Numbered from the stretch's first letter, positions 1 through 10,783 are shown. The stretch is 64,000 bases of DNA from Nymphaea colorata (GCF_008831285.2 NC_045150.1:11577868-11641867); one strand, 5' to 3'. The notes: generated from the letters alone by a model not told the origin. Numbers and translations are program-made.

Positions 1-1261
1 ACAACAGAAGGCCTGGCCAAGAACAACGCTGCTCATCCTCGTCCTCTTCTTCCTGCATTAAACAATCACATCAACCATTAAAGAAATTGTTGGGGCATAA
101 TTCGTGAAGAGGATACTGTTAATTGAAATTAATACTCTTTTGTTGCTCCTTTCCGGTCAAGCTAAAGAAAAAAAATTATTTTTTTATTCTTTAATTTATT
201 GGGTTCATCTCATATTGCCTGTAGTACCCATTTCTGACCTTCACTTTCTCCATTTTGTACAGTTTCTTCTTTTCACAGAAAAGAAAAAAAAAAAAACATG
301 AGAACTTGTACCAATCGAAAGAAAATTGGATATACTCGATCTTTTAACCAGCAGAATATTTGTATTTGGTATTTTGTATTTTCTCCACTCGCTTATGTTT
401 AAATGTATATAAGAAGTCCAAAAGAAACTTAGGAATTCTCTCAAACTAAATTTATTCAGTCAAACACTCCACCAACTCTGCACTGTGGGGTTAGCAGCCA
501 GAATTTTGACATATTTTATGCAGGCAAAAGAAGTTCATTTCTATGACATATTTTGTGCAGGCAAGAGTAGTTCATTTCTATCTTTTTTATTTATATATCA
601 TGTGCCATTCATTTAGGATGTATTGGGTAGCTTCTGGTGCGTTTTGGAAGATCTAAACAAACTGAGATCACAAAACTAAAGATCGAATCTAATGATTTTT
701 AATATTTTTCAAAATTTACCATTTTCATTTTTATTTTTCTATTAAGCTCACGAAAACCTTGGTGCTTAAAATGTGGAAACGACGTTGGTGACCATACTTA
801 TGCATGGTTCTTGCTGGATCTCAACTGCACAGGGGATTTTCTCAGTAGGGTTGAACCATGATTGGGGGACTTACATTTAAGAGAGATGATTCTTGAGATT
901 GTCATTCATCTAAATCCACCTCCGACCACTTTGTTGGTGATTTCACAAACTTTTATTGGCATGCTATATAACGCATGTACTTATGATTAAATTCAAGCTA
1001 TTTTTAAAAAATGTTGCTTTTTATACTGCTGAAAATTTCGATATATTCTAGAAGCTATTAATATTTTGATGATTGAAAAAGACCATTAAATCCTAAATAG
1101 GAACACGCCACATGTTTAATATATACCAAAATAACACACGTTTCATATATCTCAAATTACTCTTAAGAGTTAATTAGATCAGATCTATAAGCTAGTCAAA
1201 AAGACTACATTAAAGTAATATGTTTTAAAAATGGTGATCGGGTTAATTATAATACGCATAC
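1..1261. repeat. Duplicated flank of a WAT1 exon-1 copy, no gene
   Basis: No gene is seen here. Positions 244-720 match 34614-35130 and 970-1260 match 35445-35731 in the same orientation with scattered differences. The segment therefore belongs to a duplicated block that carries a WAT1 first exon in each copy. AT-rich, no coding potential recognised. Confidence 0.7.
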
Positions 1262-1413
1262 CTCTCCAAGAAAAAGGCAAGAGGGCAGAAGAGGGTGTCC
1301 CAAAAAATCTAGCGGTAAGCCATGAGGACTAGGAGGCTCATCCCTCGGTCTACGGAGATCTTGTAGAGGACCGTCATCCCTACTACCACCACCGTGCACA
1401 CCACCACCTTCGT
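1262..1413 (-). pseudogene. WAT1-related transporter, first exon, degraded copy
   Basis: Read on the minus strand this matches the first exon of plant WAT1-related (UMAMIT, EamA/DMT superfamily) membrane transporters: a hydrophobic first helix, then the G-M-x-x-L-Y-K-I-S and R-G-M-S-L blocks, then L-A-F-F-L-E. The exon ends at a good donor (GAGAG/GTATGC at 1262). Two lesions are visible. The codon that is ATG in the copy at 34469 is ACG here (1411-1413), and a TAG at 1309-1311 replaces the Tyr codon in the A-Y-x-Y-I segment. WAT1-related proteins normally have about 350-400 residues and ten helices; this is only the first part. The assignment rests on motif recognition and on the two sister exons in this window. 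Confidence 0.75.
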
Positions 1414-1490
1414 CCCTTTCACCCTTCTCCTCCTCCTACTGTAATAATTTTCATTACTATTTGATCCCTCCTCCGTAATATATATTTGAC

Positions 1491-1493
<3 letters not shown>

Positions 1494-1546
<53 letters not shown>
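1494..1546. repeat. (CT)n microsatellite
   Basis: About 26 uninterrupted CT units lie just upstream (minus-strand sense) of the degraded WAT1 first exon. Shorter CT/GA tracts sit at the same place beside the other first exons (34363-34388, 35984-36002), so a pyrimidine tract in the 5' leader is ancestral to the copies and has expanded here. Confidence 0.9.
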
Positions 1547-1548
<2 letters not shown>

Positions 1549-1579
1549 TCTTCTTGAATTAGCTCTACTGCATCTGCCT

Positions 1580-2660
1580 TCTTTTCACCAACGATATTGC
1601 AGAGAAAAGAAGATGTGAACAGGCTGAAGTTGCCAATCTCAAAATCAGCACTGAAATGAGATGAAAGATAGGTCATACGGGGTTACATTTATAGATTAGA
1701 GAGAGAGAGAGAAAGTAAACAAAATGTAAGGTGTCATTACTATTGACACTATTCAGGTAGTTAAGTGTAAATGCTCTAATTATATCTTCTGCCAAAAAAA
1801 CGGCATGCTTCCTTTTAATTGTATCTTGTATTTTGCCACATCTGGGTGGGGTTGTCTTGAAGGCTACAACTCTTAACAGATTTGATTCTGTCATCGATTT
1901 TTTCTTGATTTTTTGTCATTAAAAAAAAAATTGTAACATAATGTGATGTATGTTGTGATTTTTCATGAGAATGAATGAAGCAGTCGAAGTTGTTATCTTT
2001 CTTAAGAGAGTAAGTGATCGAAGCTGTGAACTTGGCATCAATGTGTATCGGTTTCACTAACCGATACGAAAGTCCGAGCTAGCCAATAGGTGTTGGGGCT
2101 ACATCAGCCAATTTTGTGACATGCTTGTTATGATGATCTTATACAATTTGATCTATGGAGTCAGCTATTGTGAAAAATGTCTTCAGACTTATGTAATCAA
2201 ACAGCTAAAAAAGCTAATATTAATTTTTTTTTTCTATATCCGATTTTTCCGAAACAGTTTCATCGATCAAATATCCGATACTAAATCAATGTCTCCACCT
2301 TGAATATTACTTCAAAGTTTGAACACTATAACAGGAACCGCTCACTTCAAGTTCATCAATCGTGATTTTATTATCATCATTGAAGTTGATTTCTTCGTCG
2401 ATGCCTATTCCCTGACCAGCTGAATCAGGGGATTAGTATTTTCTTTGTGAAGCATAAAAAAAATCATAATAATTAGAACAAAGGGCTGAAAAAAAAAAAA
2501 GGTATGAATCCAAAGGATTTTTACCAAACATCGACTGCACGCACAAATGAGAATAGAAGTTAAGGAGATCCCAAAAAAAGGTCAAAATAAGCCCTTTTGC
2601 GAAGAAAGCTAATTTCCTTTTAGGGTGTGTAAACGCAACCGGAGATTTTTACAATTTTTT
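1580..2660 (-). repeat. Upstream region of the WAT1 exon-1 copy, repeated elsewhere
   Basis: No gene. Positions 1580-1700 match 36030-36170 in direct orientation. Positions 1960-2440 match, inverted, 33700-34250 and 40765-41220. In each case with an exon 1, the block lies immediately 5' of it, so it is probably the ancestral promoter and leader of the gene family. That role is inferred from position only. Confidence 0.6.
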
Positions 2661-2662
2661 CA

Positions 2663-2764
2663 AAGATTGTACTTTCTAATTGACGTACATGTTGATTGAT
2701 AGAAATCCAGTCCAAGATTGTACTTTCTAATTGACGTACATGTTGATTGATAGAAATCCAGTCC
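2663..2764. repeat. Exact 51-bp tandem duplication
   Basis: The unit beginning AAGATTGTACTTTC occurs twice back to back (2663-2713 and 2714-2764) with no visible difference, which points to a very recent duplication. It lies in non-coding sequence. Confidence 0.9.
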
Positions 2765-2904
2765 CGGCCAGCAAGCTGTTGGGAACTAGCGGCCTTCCTA
2801 GAGTAGAGGCCCTAGCCAATCCTTTGAGTGTAAGCAGGAATTCTAATTGGACAGTACCACCTTCTCTGTTCTGACAGTCTAATTACTTCACCTGGTTTGT
2901 CACT

Positions 2905-3090
2905 TTCTATACATTAAGGAAAAAGGATAAAGAAAGAAAAGAAACAACAGAAGGGGAAGTGAAGCTTCACACCAGATTCACCAAGTTTCTACCAATGGGA
3001 TTCTGATTGGGACTCATCCTGTCAGGTTCTCAGACTTGGATGAATAACTGTAGATTGAATGCTGATTAAACATTTAAACCTAACAGACTT
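2905..3090. repeat. Arm of an inverted repeat with 21809-22050
   Basis: This stretch, including a run near CCAAGTTTCTACCAATGGGA, is found again as its reverse complement at 21809-22050, about 19 kb away, directly beside the copia remnant there. It is part of the shuffled WAT1-cluster DNA. Confidence 0.7.
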
Positions 3091-5372
3091 GTGCTCTGGT
3101 AACTTGAAAAAGGAGATGATTCCGCTGTTACACAAACCTGAATGATTAACATTCCAACTTGGTTTTCTGTACTGGATTATCTATGAAAATGCAAGAATGT
3201 CTAATAAGCCAACTGATAATGAAGAAAACTAGAAATCAAGAAGATTCAAGTAGTACTTCTCATCCAGCTGCTAAACACTGACAATTCCCATCTAGTCTGA
3301 AAGGATTTAGCTTACATTCTTATATGCAAATCCCAACAAAGCTGCTTACTTTCCTATGATTACTCATGTCCTCGGCTAAAAGTAAATAAGTGCAAAAGTT
3401 CAGAGAACTTGTGGCAGTTACTTGGACATTTTTAATGTCTATTTTGGATGGCCGCATTTCTCCACCATCCAATAAGTGATGATTTTTCACTTTCAAGCAG
3501 TGAAAGTATTTTGCAAATGGGCGCAGCTTGGCTTCTTCAGAAATTCTTTGAAGTTGTGTTGAGTCTTCACAGGAATAACATATTATGCACTCTGTTTAGT
3601 GCTATGCTTGTGCTTGTGTTCAAGCTGACAGCGTATTTACGCTTTACCATATCTAATTTGTCTATTGTAATTTTCATACTTTAGTTTGAATCCTAACATT
3701 AGTTTGAATCTGACGTTTAACTCCACATCTGAATCTGAATCGGATTTTAAATATACAACTGGATTCAGACCATATTATGATATATTAACGGACTTCAAAA
3801 TGTATAGATATTAGATATACTATATTTACTTAGAACTGAATCTGAATCAAAATCCAATCAGATATATATTCAAAACCGAATCCGGACCTGCACCCGATTA
3901 GATGTCATTTTTAAATTTGGATTTCTTAATTAAATGTAACATTTTTTCTGTAACCTATTTTGTGAAGCAATTCGGTTTGGATATGCACCTGATCCAACTC
4001 AATACATTGTTCGTCCGGCAACGAACAATCACCTTCTAGGGCAAAAGTGACAGAACCGAACGGAACAGTCTGTTCCAACAAACACCCTTCAAATTGATAA
4101 TTGGCAAAACATTGAAAATACAGGGAAAAAAAGAAAGCCTAAAGAATAAGATTCGTAAAGTACCTAATCAGACAAAGAAAAGCGAAGAAATAAGTTTTAA
4201 AACAGAAAGGGATTCATATATTTCATAGACATGTTTCCGAGCGCCAAAAGGCAAATACGTTGTTGAGTCTCCGCGACATGAATCTTGGCGCCGAGTAAAG
4301 TTACGAAATTCACGTCCACGCAATTGGTGCGGCCACCGAGTGAAGACTTGTTCGAGTTGTCTAATCAAACAGTGGTCCAAACCAACCCTAGCCTTCCCGG
4401 CTTGGCCCAAACACTGTCCAAATTGCGGCCTCATTGGCTGTGCAGGCTGGTCAAAAAGATTCATCGAGCCCACTTTGTAGCATGACTTGCTGCAGCTTGC
4501 GCTTCCGATTGCATATTGGAGCTGCATTTATTCATGATTTAGATTCATGAGATGTACTAAAAGCTCAAGAACAAGCATGTACATATGCACCCGACAAATA
4601 CTTTTGATTAAATCACCTTGCAGAGATTATTTATATGGTTGATTTGTTAAGAAGCGATGCCCCAATCTATCACTTTTGCAGGATATTTTTTTATTAATAA
4701 GAACATTTTGAAAATATTTTCACACACCATCCATTTTTGAATCACCTGAAAATCCTATAAGCAAGTAAAGTTCCAGCATATTGCATGTAAGAATCGATCC
4801 TAAAGAAATCAGTCTGCATGCAAATCTGAACTGAACTACATGATTAATTAGTTTTAGTTAATAGAACATGTATCTATGAGAATTTATAGCTTACACATTG
4901 GCTTGCACATATGAGCTTTTCTTCATCATGATTAGGATTTAGGCGTTAATCATGCATGCATACGATCCGTTGCCATCATCATAATTATAATCACATAGAC
5001 AATAATTTACGGTATAATGAAAATCATTCACTCCCAACTATCCTCCCAACTATCCTCCTCATCAATCGACAAGAACTTGTTAGATAATCAGTATTTACAC
5101 ACAACTCTGAATAAACCCAAGCAAATTGGCTCATCCATTCACCGGCAACGTTTACACTTCTAAACGTTTCTACGATGAAGTGTTTCACCATGGACAAGCT
5201 CATATTAGTTCCATCTCTTAGAATTAAGTGCCATGGTAATGAGTCAGCCTACGGCAGTGTTGCTTCATAAACGTGTGCTGCTTTTATTTGCTAATACATA
5301 TCATGAGCTATTCTTTTTGTTGAACAGAGTTGCAGCAGAGAACTATGCTCTCTTGACTCAACCAACTTGAAT
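3091..5372. other. Stretch without a recognisable gene
   Basis: Short open frames exist (for example 3448-3684 plus and 4168-4527 minus), but none shows a domain or motif I recognise. A slightly GC-richer patch lies at 4250-4500. Otherwise ordinary AT-rich intergenic DNA. Confidence 0.5.
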
Positions 5373-5601
5373 GACTCAACCAACTTGAACACCAACTGAA
5401 TTTTTCTTTTTTCCTTTGTACTTCGTCTCTCCTTCATCATGTGATGCCGGAGACTCCAGAAGCATGCCTCCAAAAGAAGCTTTACCTGGATCTCCAGATG
5501 ACAATTGAGTAGGAAGCTCAGCAATAAGTTGCTCCATTTCTTTTCCTTTCCCCCACAACACCATGTACAGCCCCAAGATGACAAATCCAGAAGCAAGCAC
5601 A
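5373..5601 (-). CDS. WAT1-related transporter, terminal exon (copy A)
   Basis: The exon starts after a TTTCAG acceptor at 5602 and reads V-L-A-S-G-F-V-I-L-G-L-Y-M-V-L-W-G-K-G-K-E, the last transmembrane helix and cytosolic junction typical of WAT1-related proteins. A hydrophilic tail rich in Ser, Glu and Lys follows, ending at TGA (5373-5375). The same exon type recurs at 7395-7620 and 43157-43365. No other exon of a gene A is visible between 5.6 and 7.4 kb, so this is either an orphan exon left by tandem duplication or an alternative last exon for the exons at 7.4-12.2 kb. It shows no internal stop. Whether it is transcribed cannot be told. Confidence 0.75.
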
Positions 5602-5691
5602 CTGAAACCACAATTAGATCATACATTAAAAAGTTTGGTGGAGGTATGAATATCTTAAGCCTTTAAGATCCATGGATTTAATGTCAGAAAT

Positions 5692-5937
5692 CAGCCTAAG
5701 TACAGTATATATAGGCATATAGTTGTTCTTCTAACTATATTGTCAGATTTAATGTCACCACCGGCATCGCCCCTTCCACTCCATTACAACAGCTTGTCAG
5801 CTTTTCCAACATTTACTAGTACTGCTATAACTGGCTCTTCTCCTTCTTCTTCTTCTTCATCAAGGAAGAATTGAAAGATGGAAGGACTGCTTCAGCCTAA
5901 GTACAGTATATATAGGCATATAGTTGTTCTTCTAACT
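5692..5937. repeat. Pair of 46-bp direct repeats about 200 bp apart
   Basis: The segment TCAGCCTAAGTACAGTATAT and its continuation occur at 5692-5737 and again at 5890-5937. It lies inside the larger inverted-repeat arm at 5740-6360, whose partner at 16.0-16.6 kb carries a single diverged version. Confidence 0.8.
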
Positions 5938-6360
5938 CCTAATTGGTTGATGCAGGTCCCTTTAATAGGCGGCTCTGTGGGGAACCAGATCTCCACTCCC
6001 AATTGCATTCTATATGCAAAGACAGATTCAGTAAAGAATCGATCGAGTAGTGTTGTTAAAGTTTATTCCTGTAAGTGCTACATATTCTCTCTCATAAATT
6101 GATGGAAGACTGCCATCCATTAGAGTTGCTTTCGGGTGCTGAAATCTAACTTGTATAAGTAGGGGCGGAGTTAGGAATTTTTCGTTGCAAGAGCTAAACT
6201 ATAGTTTCAAAATTTTAACAAGGGTTGAAATAAAATTTTTCAATTTTTTTTTATATACGTGGAATTGAATTGAAATTTACATATAAATTTTTGATTTTTT
6301 TAAAATTTGATTGGGCCAAGGCCCTGCCTGTGCCCCTATGCATATGCAACTTGTAGTACT
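5740..6360 (+). repeat. Arm of a ~600-bp inverted repeat with 16035-16590
   Basis: This stretch is matched as reverse complement by 16035-16590 over most of its length, including a (TTC)n run, a short frame starting M-E-G-L-L, and an AT-rich tail ending in the GGGGCGGAG family (see 6160-6350). The arms flank the WAT1 exons at 6.8-14.2 kb. The copia frame at 16.58 kb runs directly into the other arm, so that copia was truncated at the repeat border. Confidence 0.75.
6160..6350 (+). repeat. Dispersed GGGGCGGAG-family element, copy 1
   Basis: Starts with GGGGCGGAGTTAGGAATTTT, has an AT-rich core of poly-T and AAATTTTGAAA-like words, and ends near GGGCCAAGGCCCTGCC. Related copies occur at 9256-9455, 14665-14865, 16035-16215 and 43575-43745, with fragments at 12440-12540 and 41730-41810. 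The ends look like imperfect inverted repeats (GGGGCGGAGCCA), suggesting a small non-autonomous element, but I cannot fix target duplications. Confidence 0.55.
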
Positions 6361-6805
6361 TAGAGACGTAAAAATAAAAAAGCATAGCATTTACGTTGTT
6401 GTAAAAATAAAAACCATGCTTGTTATTAACTTGTAAAGAGTGATTTTTTGAGGGTCAACAGGAAAACTATTTCATCCTATCTCCAGGCTTGATAGCCGAT
6501 CCACACTTCTTTGATCTGTATAGGAAATCATGCACTTGCTTTCAGTACAACATCGGATGATAATCTCGTTATGTTTCAACTTGTATATTGGTGATCCTCT
6601 TTTTGTAGCAAAAGGAGTTGATCCCATAGGAACTCAAAATGAAAACTAGTTGCCCTCACAGCCCCTTCTCTATCGGTCGCACTAACCCCCTCAAGGATAA
6701 TGTGACTTTTTTAAAAACTCATTTGGACTATAATGAATTTATCTGTAGAAATTAATGAAGTAATGGTTAAAATATGAGACTGCTTCCAATTATAATCATA
6801 ATGCT

Positions 6806-7241
6806 TGTAATGCCCCATGTTTACTCCAGCATTGAAGATTGTGTGCAATCTTCAAGGGTTTATAAAGGGGGTCATTGATGGGATGATTGTCCTGGTTCGT
6901 AGCCTTTTCAGAGTTGAAGTCGAAACTGCTATGGGGCCGGGTTGGGATCCGCCGAACCAAGGGCCCGAGCCTAGGAGCAAGTCAGGTTGTTATAGTGGTA
7001 TGAGAGCAGTTTCAACACACGAACCTGGTGTCCCACACGGGCGGACGCGTGTACCTTAAGGGGAGTGGATTGTAACACCCCAAGTTTAGTCCTGTATTGA
7101 AGATTATGAGGAATCTTCAAGGGTTTATAAAAGGGGTCACTGATGGGATGATTGTCCTGGTTGGAACCGAAACTGCTAGGGGGGCAGGTTGGGATCTGCT
7201 GAACTAAGGGCCCGAGTCCGAGAGTGGGTCAGGTTGTTATA
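6806..7241 (+). mobile_element. TRIM (terminal-repeat retrotransposon in miniature)
   Basis: Two similar direct repeats, 6806-6994 (189 bp, starts TGTAATGCCCC) and 7071-7241 (171 bp, starts TGTAACACCCC), flank a core of only 76 bp. Directly after the first repeat comes TGGTATGAGAGCA (6996-7008), one base off the tRNA-Met primer-binding site common in plant LTR elements. Just before the second lies a purine run AAGGGGAGTGGA. This is the architecture of a TRIM: LTRs, primer site and polypurine tract without coding capacity. The LTRs contain a TTTATAAA promoter-like word. The LTRs end GTTGTTATA rather than in CA, and no clean 5-bp target duplication is seen, so the element has decayed. It is absent from the paralogous position near 42.95 kb, so it inserted after that duplication. 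Confidence 0.85.
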
Positions 7242-7394
7242 TATCTACCATATATGTGATTGCAAACAAGATATTGGTTCATTTATAACTCTTGTTTAGT
7301 AGCACTTTTCTTACATGCTAATGCTTAATGCTGGATTTTTCCTAAGTGCATGGAAAAACTGGCTGTGAGAGCTGCATGCTCCTGACTCAATTAG

Positions 7395-7620
7395 CTACAA
7401 GTGAACACTGTCTGTCTGATCTTCCTTTATGCTGTGCTCTGGCACTTGATCCACACCAATGCCTGCACCAGCCCGGTTCGAGTGCAAACCATCTGAATCC
7501 AGTTTAGTTGCTTCTCCAGCAGACCTGTGTGCCTGAAGCTGGACAAGTTCCTTCACCTCTTTCCCTTTGCCCCACAGCACTGTGTACAGTCCCAAGATGA
7601 TCAATCCAGCACCAAGCACA
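7395..7620 (-). CDS. WAT1 terminal exon (copy B)
   Basis: After a TTTCAG acceptor at 7621 the exon reads V-L-G-A-G-L-I-I-L-G-L-Y-T-V-L-W-G-K-G-K-E, the final membrane helix of WAT1-related proteins. A hydrophilic tail ending in D-S-V-H-L and TAG follows. It is the best preserved of the three terminal exons here. No internal stop is present. Confidence 0.8.
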
Positions 7621-8098
7621 CTGAAACCACAATCACGTTTAACAAGCATGTTATTTCTTGGGATCATTACAAATTTGAGACTTCAACGGAATGCAAGTCT
7701 CTCTATTGCAGTAATAACAAACACACGGTTATTTTTTTCACAAACTTCTGATCTTGCTTTCATCTTATATTTTTAATTTGAAACTAATTTTTGCACTATT
7801 TTTACTTATCATAATTCATATATATTTTTGGCTTACTTAATTGCTATCTGCAGAGATCAGCTGGCTTCCAGCTCCCGCTGACTTCTTGAGGTTTGCTTCT
7901 CTGTTTCTGCTTACTGTATATCGTTTCAAATTTCCATTCTGCATCTTGGTAACTTTATGTTATTGGAACCATATATTGTATATAACTGGAAACAAATAAT
8001 ATAATATATAGCCATACATTACATATACTGCCTCGGTAATGACTAAGAAAGTTTCATTTTCTTTCCAACCTTTAAGGGTGTTTTGAGTGCTATTTTAC

Positions 8099-8242
8099 CT
8101 TCCCAGCCTCATCAAGAAATATGGACTCAAAAAAGGCAACAATGACAAGGGACAAGGCGTTGAAAGCTGAGACAAACAGTTGTCCTCTCATCTGAATAGC
8201 CCATGACATGAGAGCCACAACCAAGCCTGATACCAGTATGCC
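8099..8242 (-). CDS. WAT1 exon 6
   Basis: 48 codons between a TTGCAG acceptor and an AAG/GTAAAA donor. The frame contains S-W-A-I-Q, R-G-Q-L-F-V-S-A-F-N and S-L-V-I-V-A, matching the conserved eighth/ninth helix region (family form roughly R-G-P-L-F-V-x-A-F-x-P-L). The Pro in that block is replaced by Ala. The end, L-D-E-A-G-K, lacks the usual L-G-S that runs into V-L-G-A, and the phase is off, consistent with a small deletion just before the donor. Confidence 0.8.
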
Positions 8243-8366
8243 CTGCAAGCTCATAGAAAAAAGAAAAAAACATATAAGTCACCAATCTTTACACATGCAA
8301 CATCTAGTGACCACTTTGAACAATCTGCAAAATCATAAAGTTCTAGAACATGTGTGTGTGTGTGTA

Positions 8367-8372
<6 letters not shown>

Positions 8373-8459
<87 letters not shown>
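8373..8459. repeat. (TG)n-(TA)n microsatellite in a WAT1 intron
   Basis: A short TG tract runs into about 43 TA units. It lies in the intron between WAT1 exons 5 and 6. Confidence 0.95.
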
Positions 8460-8464
<5 letters not shown>

Positions 8465-8658
8465 CAACTGGTATCATGGAATGCACCATTTTTAACTGTT
8501 TTTAGCATCACAAAATATAAAAAAACCATCCAACATAGAGGTTGGTCGGTTTTGTGTGTGTGTATATACTGAGGCACTGGGCCGGGCCAGGCCAGGCTGA
8601 TGAAATATCGAGCCTTGGGCATGTGTGTATATACATACACACAAGTGAAACCATGTAC

Positions 8659-8817
8659 CGTGTAGATGATCGTCAAAAGGTTAACATCCCAACGAAGCTC
8701 CCATGCAGATGGATCCCGATCTATGATAGCGGCAACACATGTAGATTGAATGGCTGCAAACAGGTTCAAGAGGGCTGAGCTCGAGTAAGGGTGCGGATAT
8801 CTCTTGCCCATCTTAGC
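8659..8817 (-). CDS. WAT1 exon 5
   Basis: 53 codons from a CAG/GCTAAGATG acceptor to an ACG/GTACAT donor, with no stop. The frame A-K-M-G-K-R-Y-P-H-P-Y-S-S-S-A-L and the later W-D-V-N-L-L-T-I-I-Y-T match the sixth/seventh helix region of WAT1-related transporters. Partial copies of the same exon lie at 11815-11866, 13825-13933 and 32868-32890. Confidence 0.8.
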
Positions 8818-8922
8818 CTGCGTACAAAACCTATCACATAACTTGAACACAAGAATTGGAAATTAGTCATAGTTTTAGGATGCAACAGTGATAAAGCTAA
8901 TCACCTGGATCATAATCTCTAA

Positions 8923-9168
8923 TCAATCACCATCCAGTAGGCCGCCAGTTGCTGGTTTGATCCACCACTGCAGTACGAGCATATTCTCAAGGCTCCATCG
9001 CAGCCTTAAACCATCAACTCCATGTGCTGCAAAAGGAGGGGCCCTATCAATCACCATCCAGTAGGCAGTCAGTTGCTGGTTCGATCCACCGCTGCAGTAC
9101 ATGCATATTGTCGAGGCCCCATCGCAGCCCTAAACCATCAACTCTGTGTGCTGCAAAAGGAGGGACAC
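8923..9168 (+). repeat. 123-bp tandem duplication with a pol III B-box-like word
   Basis: Units start at 8923 and 9046 with CAATCACCATCCAGTAGG and differ at scattered bases. Each has GGTT(C/T)GATCC, which resembles a tRNA B box, so a tRNA-derived SINE fragment is possible. No convincing A box at the right spacing was seen. Confidence 0.6.
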
Positions 9169-9255
9169 CAATATACAAGTTGAAACATAGTGAGAGCATC
9201 ATTTGAGATAGTACTGAAAGCAAGTGTCATTTACTACAGAGATCAGAGAACGATG

Positions 9256-9455
9256 GATCCAGGAGTGGAGTCAAGGGGGGGGGCCGCACGGGCCCTAGCC
9301 CCACCTCAATTTTTTTTTTTAAATTAACATATAAATTTTAGAAAATTTCACTTGTCCTATATAAAAATTTTGAAAATTGATATTTCGGCCCCTGTCAAAA
9401 TTTAGAAACCTAATTTGGCCCTCCTTATGAAAATTTTCTGGCTCCGCCCCTAAAA
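9256..9455 (+). repeat. Dispersed GGGGCGGAG-family element, copy 2
   Basis: Runs from GGAGTGGAGTCAAGG to TTTTCTGGCTCCGCCCCT, so the ends are imperfect inverted repeats around an AT-rich core. The flank to its right (9455-9540) matches 38857-38940, where no such element is present. Confidence 0.55.
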
Positions 9456-9499
9456 TTAAAGGTTGTTATTTATGTTTGAGGACTTGCTGTTTACATGGC

Positions 9500-10135
9500 T
9501 CTGATCACATAAGTATTTTTAGATGCATTTTTTTCAGATTCAGGCTTGTGTGTGGCACCTGGAGGTCTCCAGGTGCTTGGAGAGGGCACAAAGGAAGGTC
9601 CACTACGGTCATCAGATGGACCATTTCCTCAACTCGGTTACCATAAATCCATTTCTCTGTAAGCCATGTGAAAAGAGCTAGCTCTTCTGCAAACAATGTT
9701 AGAGGCACATGGTAGCTCGAGGAGGAATGTGGTGGGGAGGACGACGGAGAAGGTGGTGGTGGTGAAGGAGCCCTCCTTGCTTGCCAATCGCCCCCTGTTT
9801 TCCGGCAGCAACATGGTCGTCCTCAATTTTGTTGCAGGATACCACTCAAATGCACCTCCAATTTCTCAGATGATCATGACAAGGATGGGCGACTCCGATA
9901 GGTTCACGTTCGGTCACCGGAACAAACTATGGTGGCCAGAATTGTAGCAAATCACTAGAATCCCTTTTGCTCTGATACCATGTTGAGTTTTTGGTAATTG
10001 TTACACCGATTTTTCAATTAACCATGGGACACAAAAGATTACGTAGTTCGGCATATTTGCCTACATACAAGAGAGAATAGAGGAGTTCTTCTATTGAGAA
10101 CTTGAATCAATTGGACACACAATTTACCAAACATC
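9500..10135 (-). mobile_element. 5'-end remnant of an LTR retrotransposon
   Basis: On the minus strand an LTR-like end (...CTCAACA, plus 9981) is followed directly by TGGTATCAGAGC (9969-9980), an exact plant primer-binding site for initiator tRNA-Met. The LTR-like part contains the word ACGTAGTTCGGC, common near the end of many plant LTRs. The following leader (9500-9968) has short frames with no domain I can name. Its outer end and the rest of the element are missing. Confidence 0.65.
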
Positions 10136-10139
10136 GACT

Positions 10140-10412
10140 GCAGATGTACTTAAAAAATGAGTTAAATCCAATGGCGGAAAGAGAAAAATCGCTCGTTTAG
10201 AAATACTCATATGTAGAGTATTTCTACATATATATATATAAAAACGTCTTTAATAACAGAAAATTAATTTAAGTCCACACGTGACTCCGCCACTGTTTAA
10301 ATCAGAGGTTGGTGGAAAATCAATTCAATTTATAAACCAATATATTAGCACTAGGTGTCATATGCTATTTCTTTTTAATATTATTTTTAAATGGTTTTGA
10401 AGGCTTTGTTAC
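10140..10412. repeat. Arm of an inverted duplication with 33415-33725
   Basis: This stretch, including a TACATATATATA tract and GGTTGGTGGAAAATCAATTC, reappears as reverse complement at 33415-33725. In the other copy the TA tract has expanded to 33580-33640. Confidence 0.7.
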
Positions 10413-10708
10413 TAAGGGTGAGCATCGGGCCAGGCAGGCCGGGGCAGGGTCGGGCCCAACAACCCGAAATTCGGGCCCGGGCCCTAGCCAGATGTCCGAG
10501 TATTGGGTCCGGGCTCACCCTGCCTAGCCCAGTGACAATAAAAAAATGTTTTTAAATTATAATTTTTTAATATAAATTATATTTTAAATAATAAAATATA
10601 TATTATTGATTTTAAAAATAGTATTTACAGGCCGGGCCAAGCCCTGTTGGGCCGACCTTCGCCTGCCCATTGGACCCGGGCCCGTTACGGGCCCGGTACC
10701 GGGCCGAA
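10413..10708. mobile_element. GC-rich hAT-like MITE relative, truncated
   Basis: Begins TAAGGGTGAGCATCGGGCC, has GC-rich arms (GGGCCC-rich) around an AT-rich centre, and resembles the better preserved element at 39720-40079. The far terminus is lost near 10708, next to the ATL fragment, so no target duplication can be shown. Confidence 0.55.
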
Positions 10709-10783
10709 GAAGGTTTGAAGTTTATGGGCACACATGATTCAAAGCACGTTTTCACTCCAAAAAGGCAAAGAAGGGACGCAGTT

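Noticed and set aside
4168-4527. 119-codon minus-strand frame in a GC-richer patch
   Set aside because: No domain, no splice context, and an overlapping opposite-strand frame is equally open.
8208-8572. Several long open frames of Tyr-Ile repeats
   Set aside because: They are translations of the (TA)n microsatellite and have no coding meaning. The same applies at 12104-12373, 36328-36579, 47696-47947 and 53308-53565.
8923-9168. tRNA gene suggested by GGTTCGATCC
   Set aside because: No cloverleaf can be folded around it. The word is kept in a 123-bp tandem unit, so at most a SINE-like remnant.
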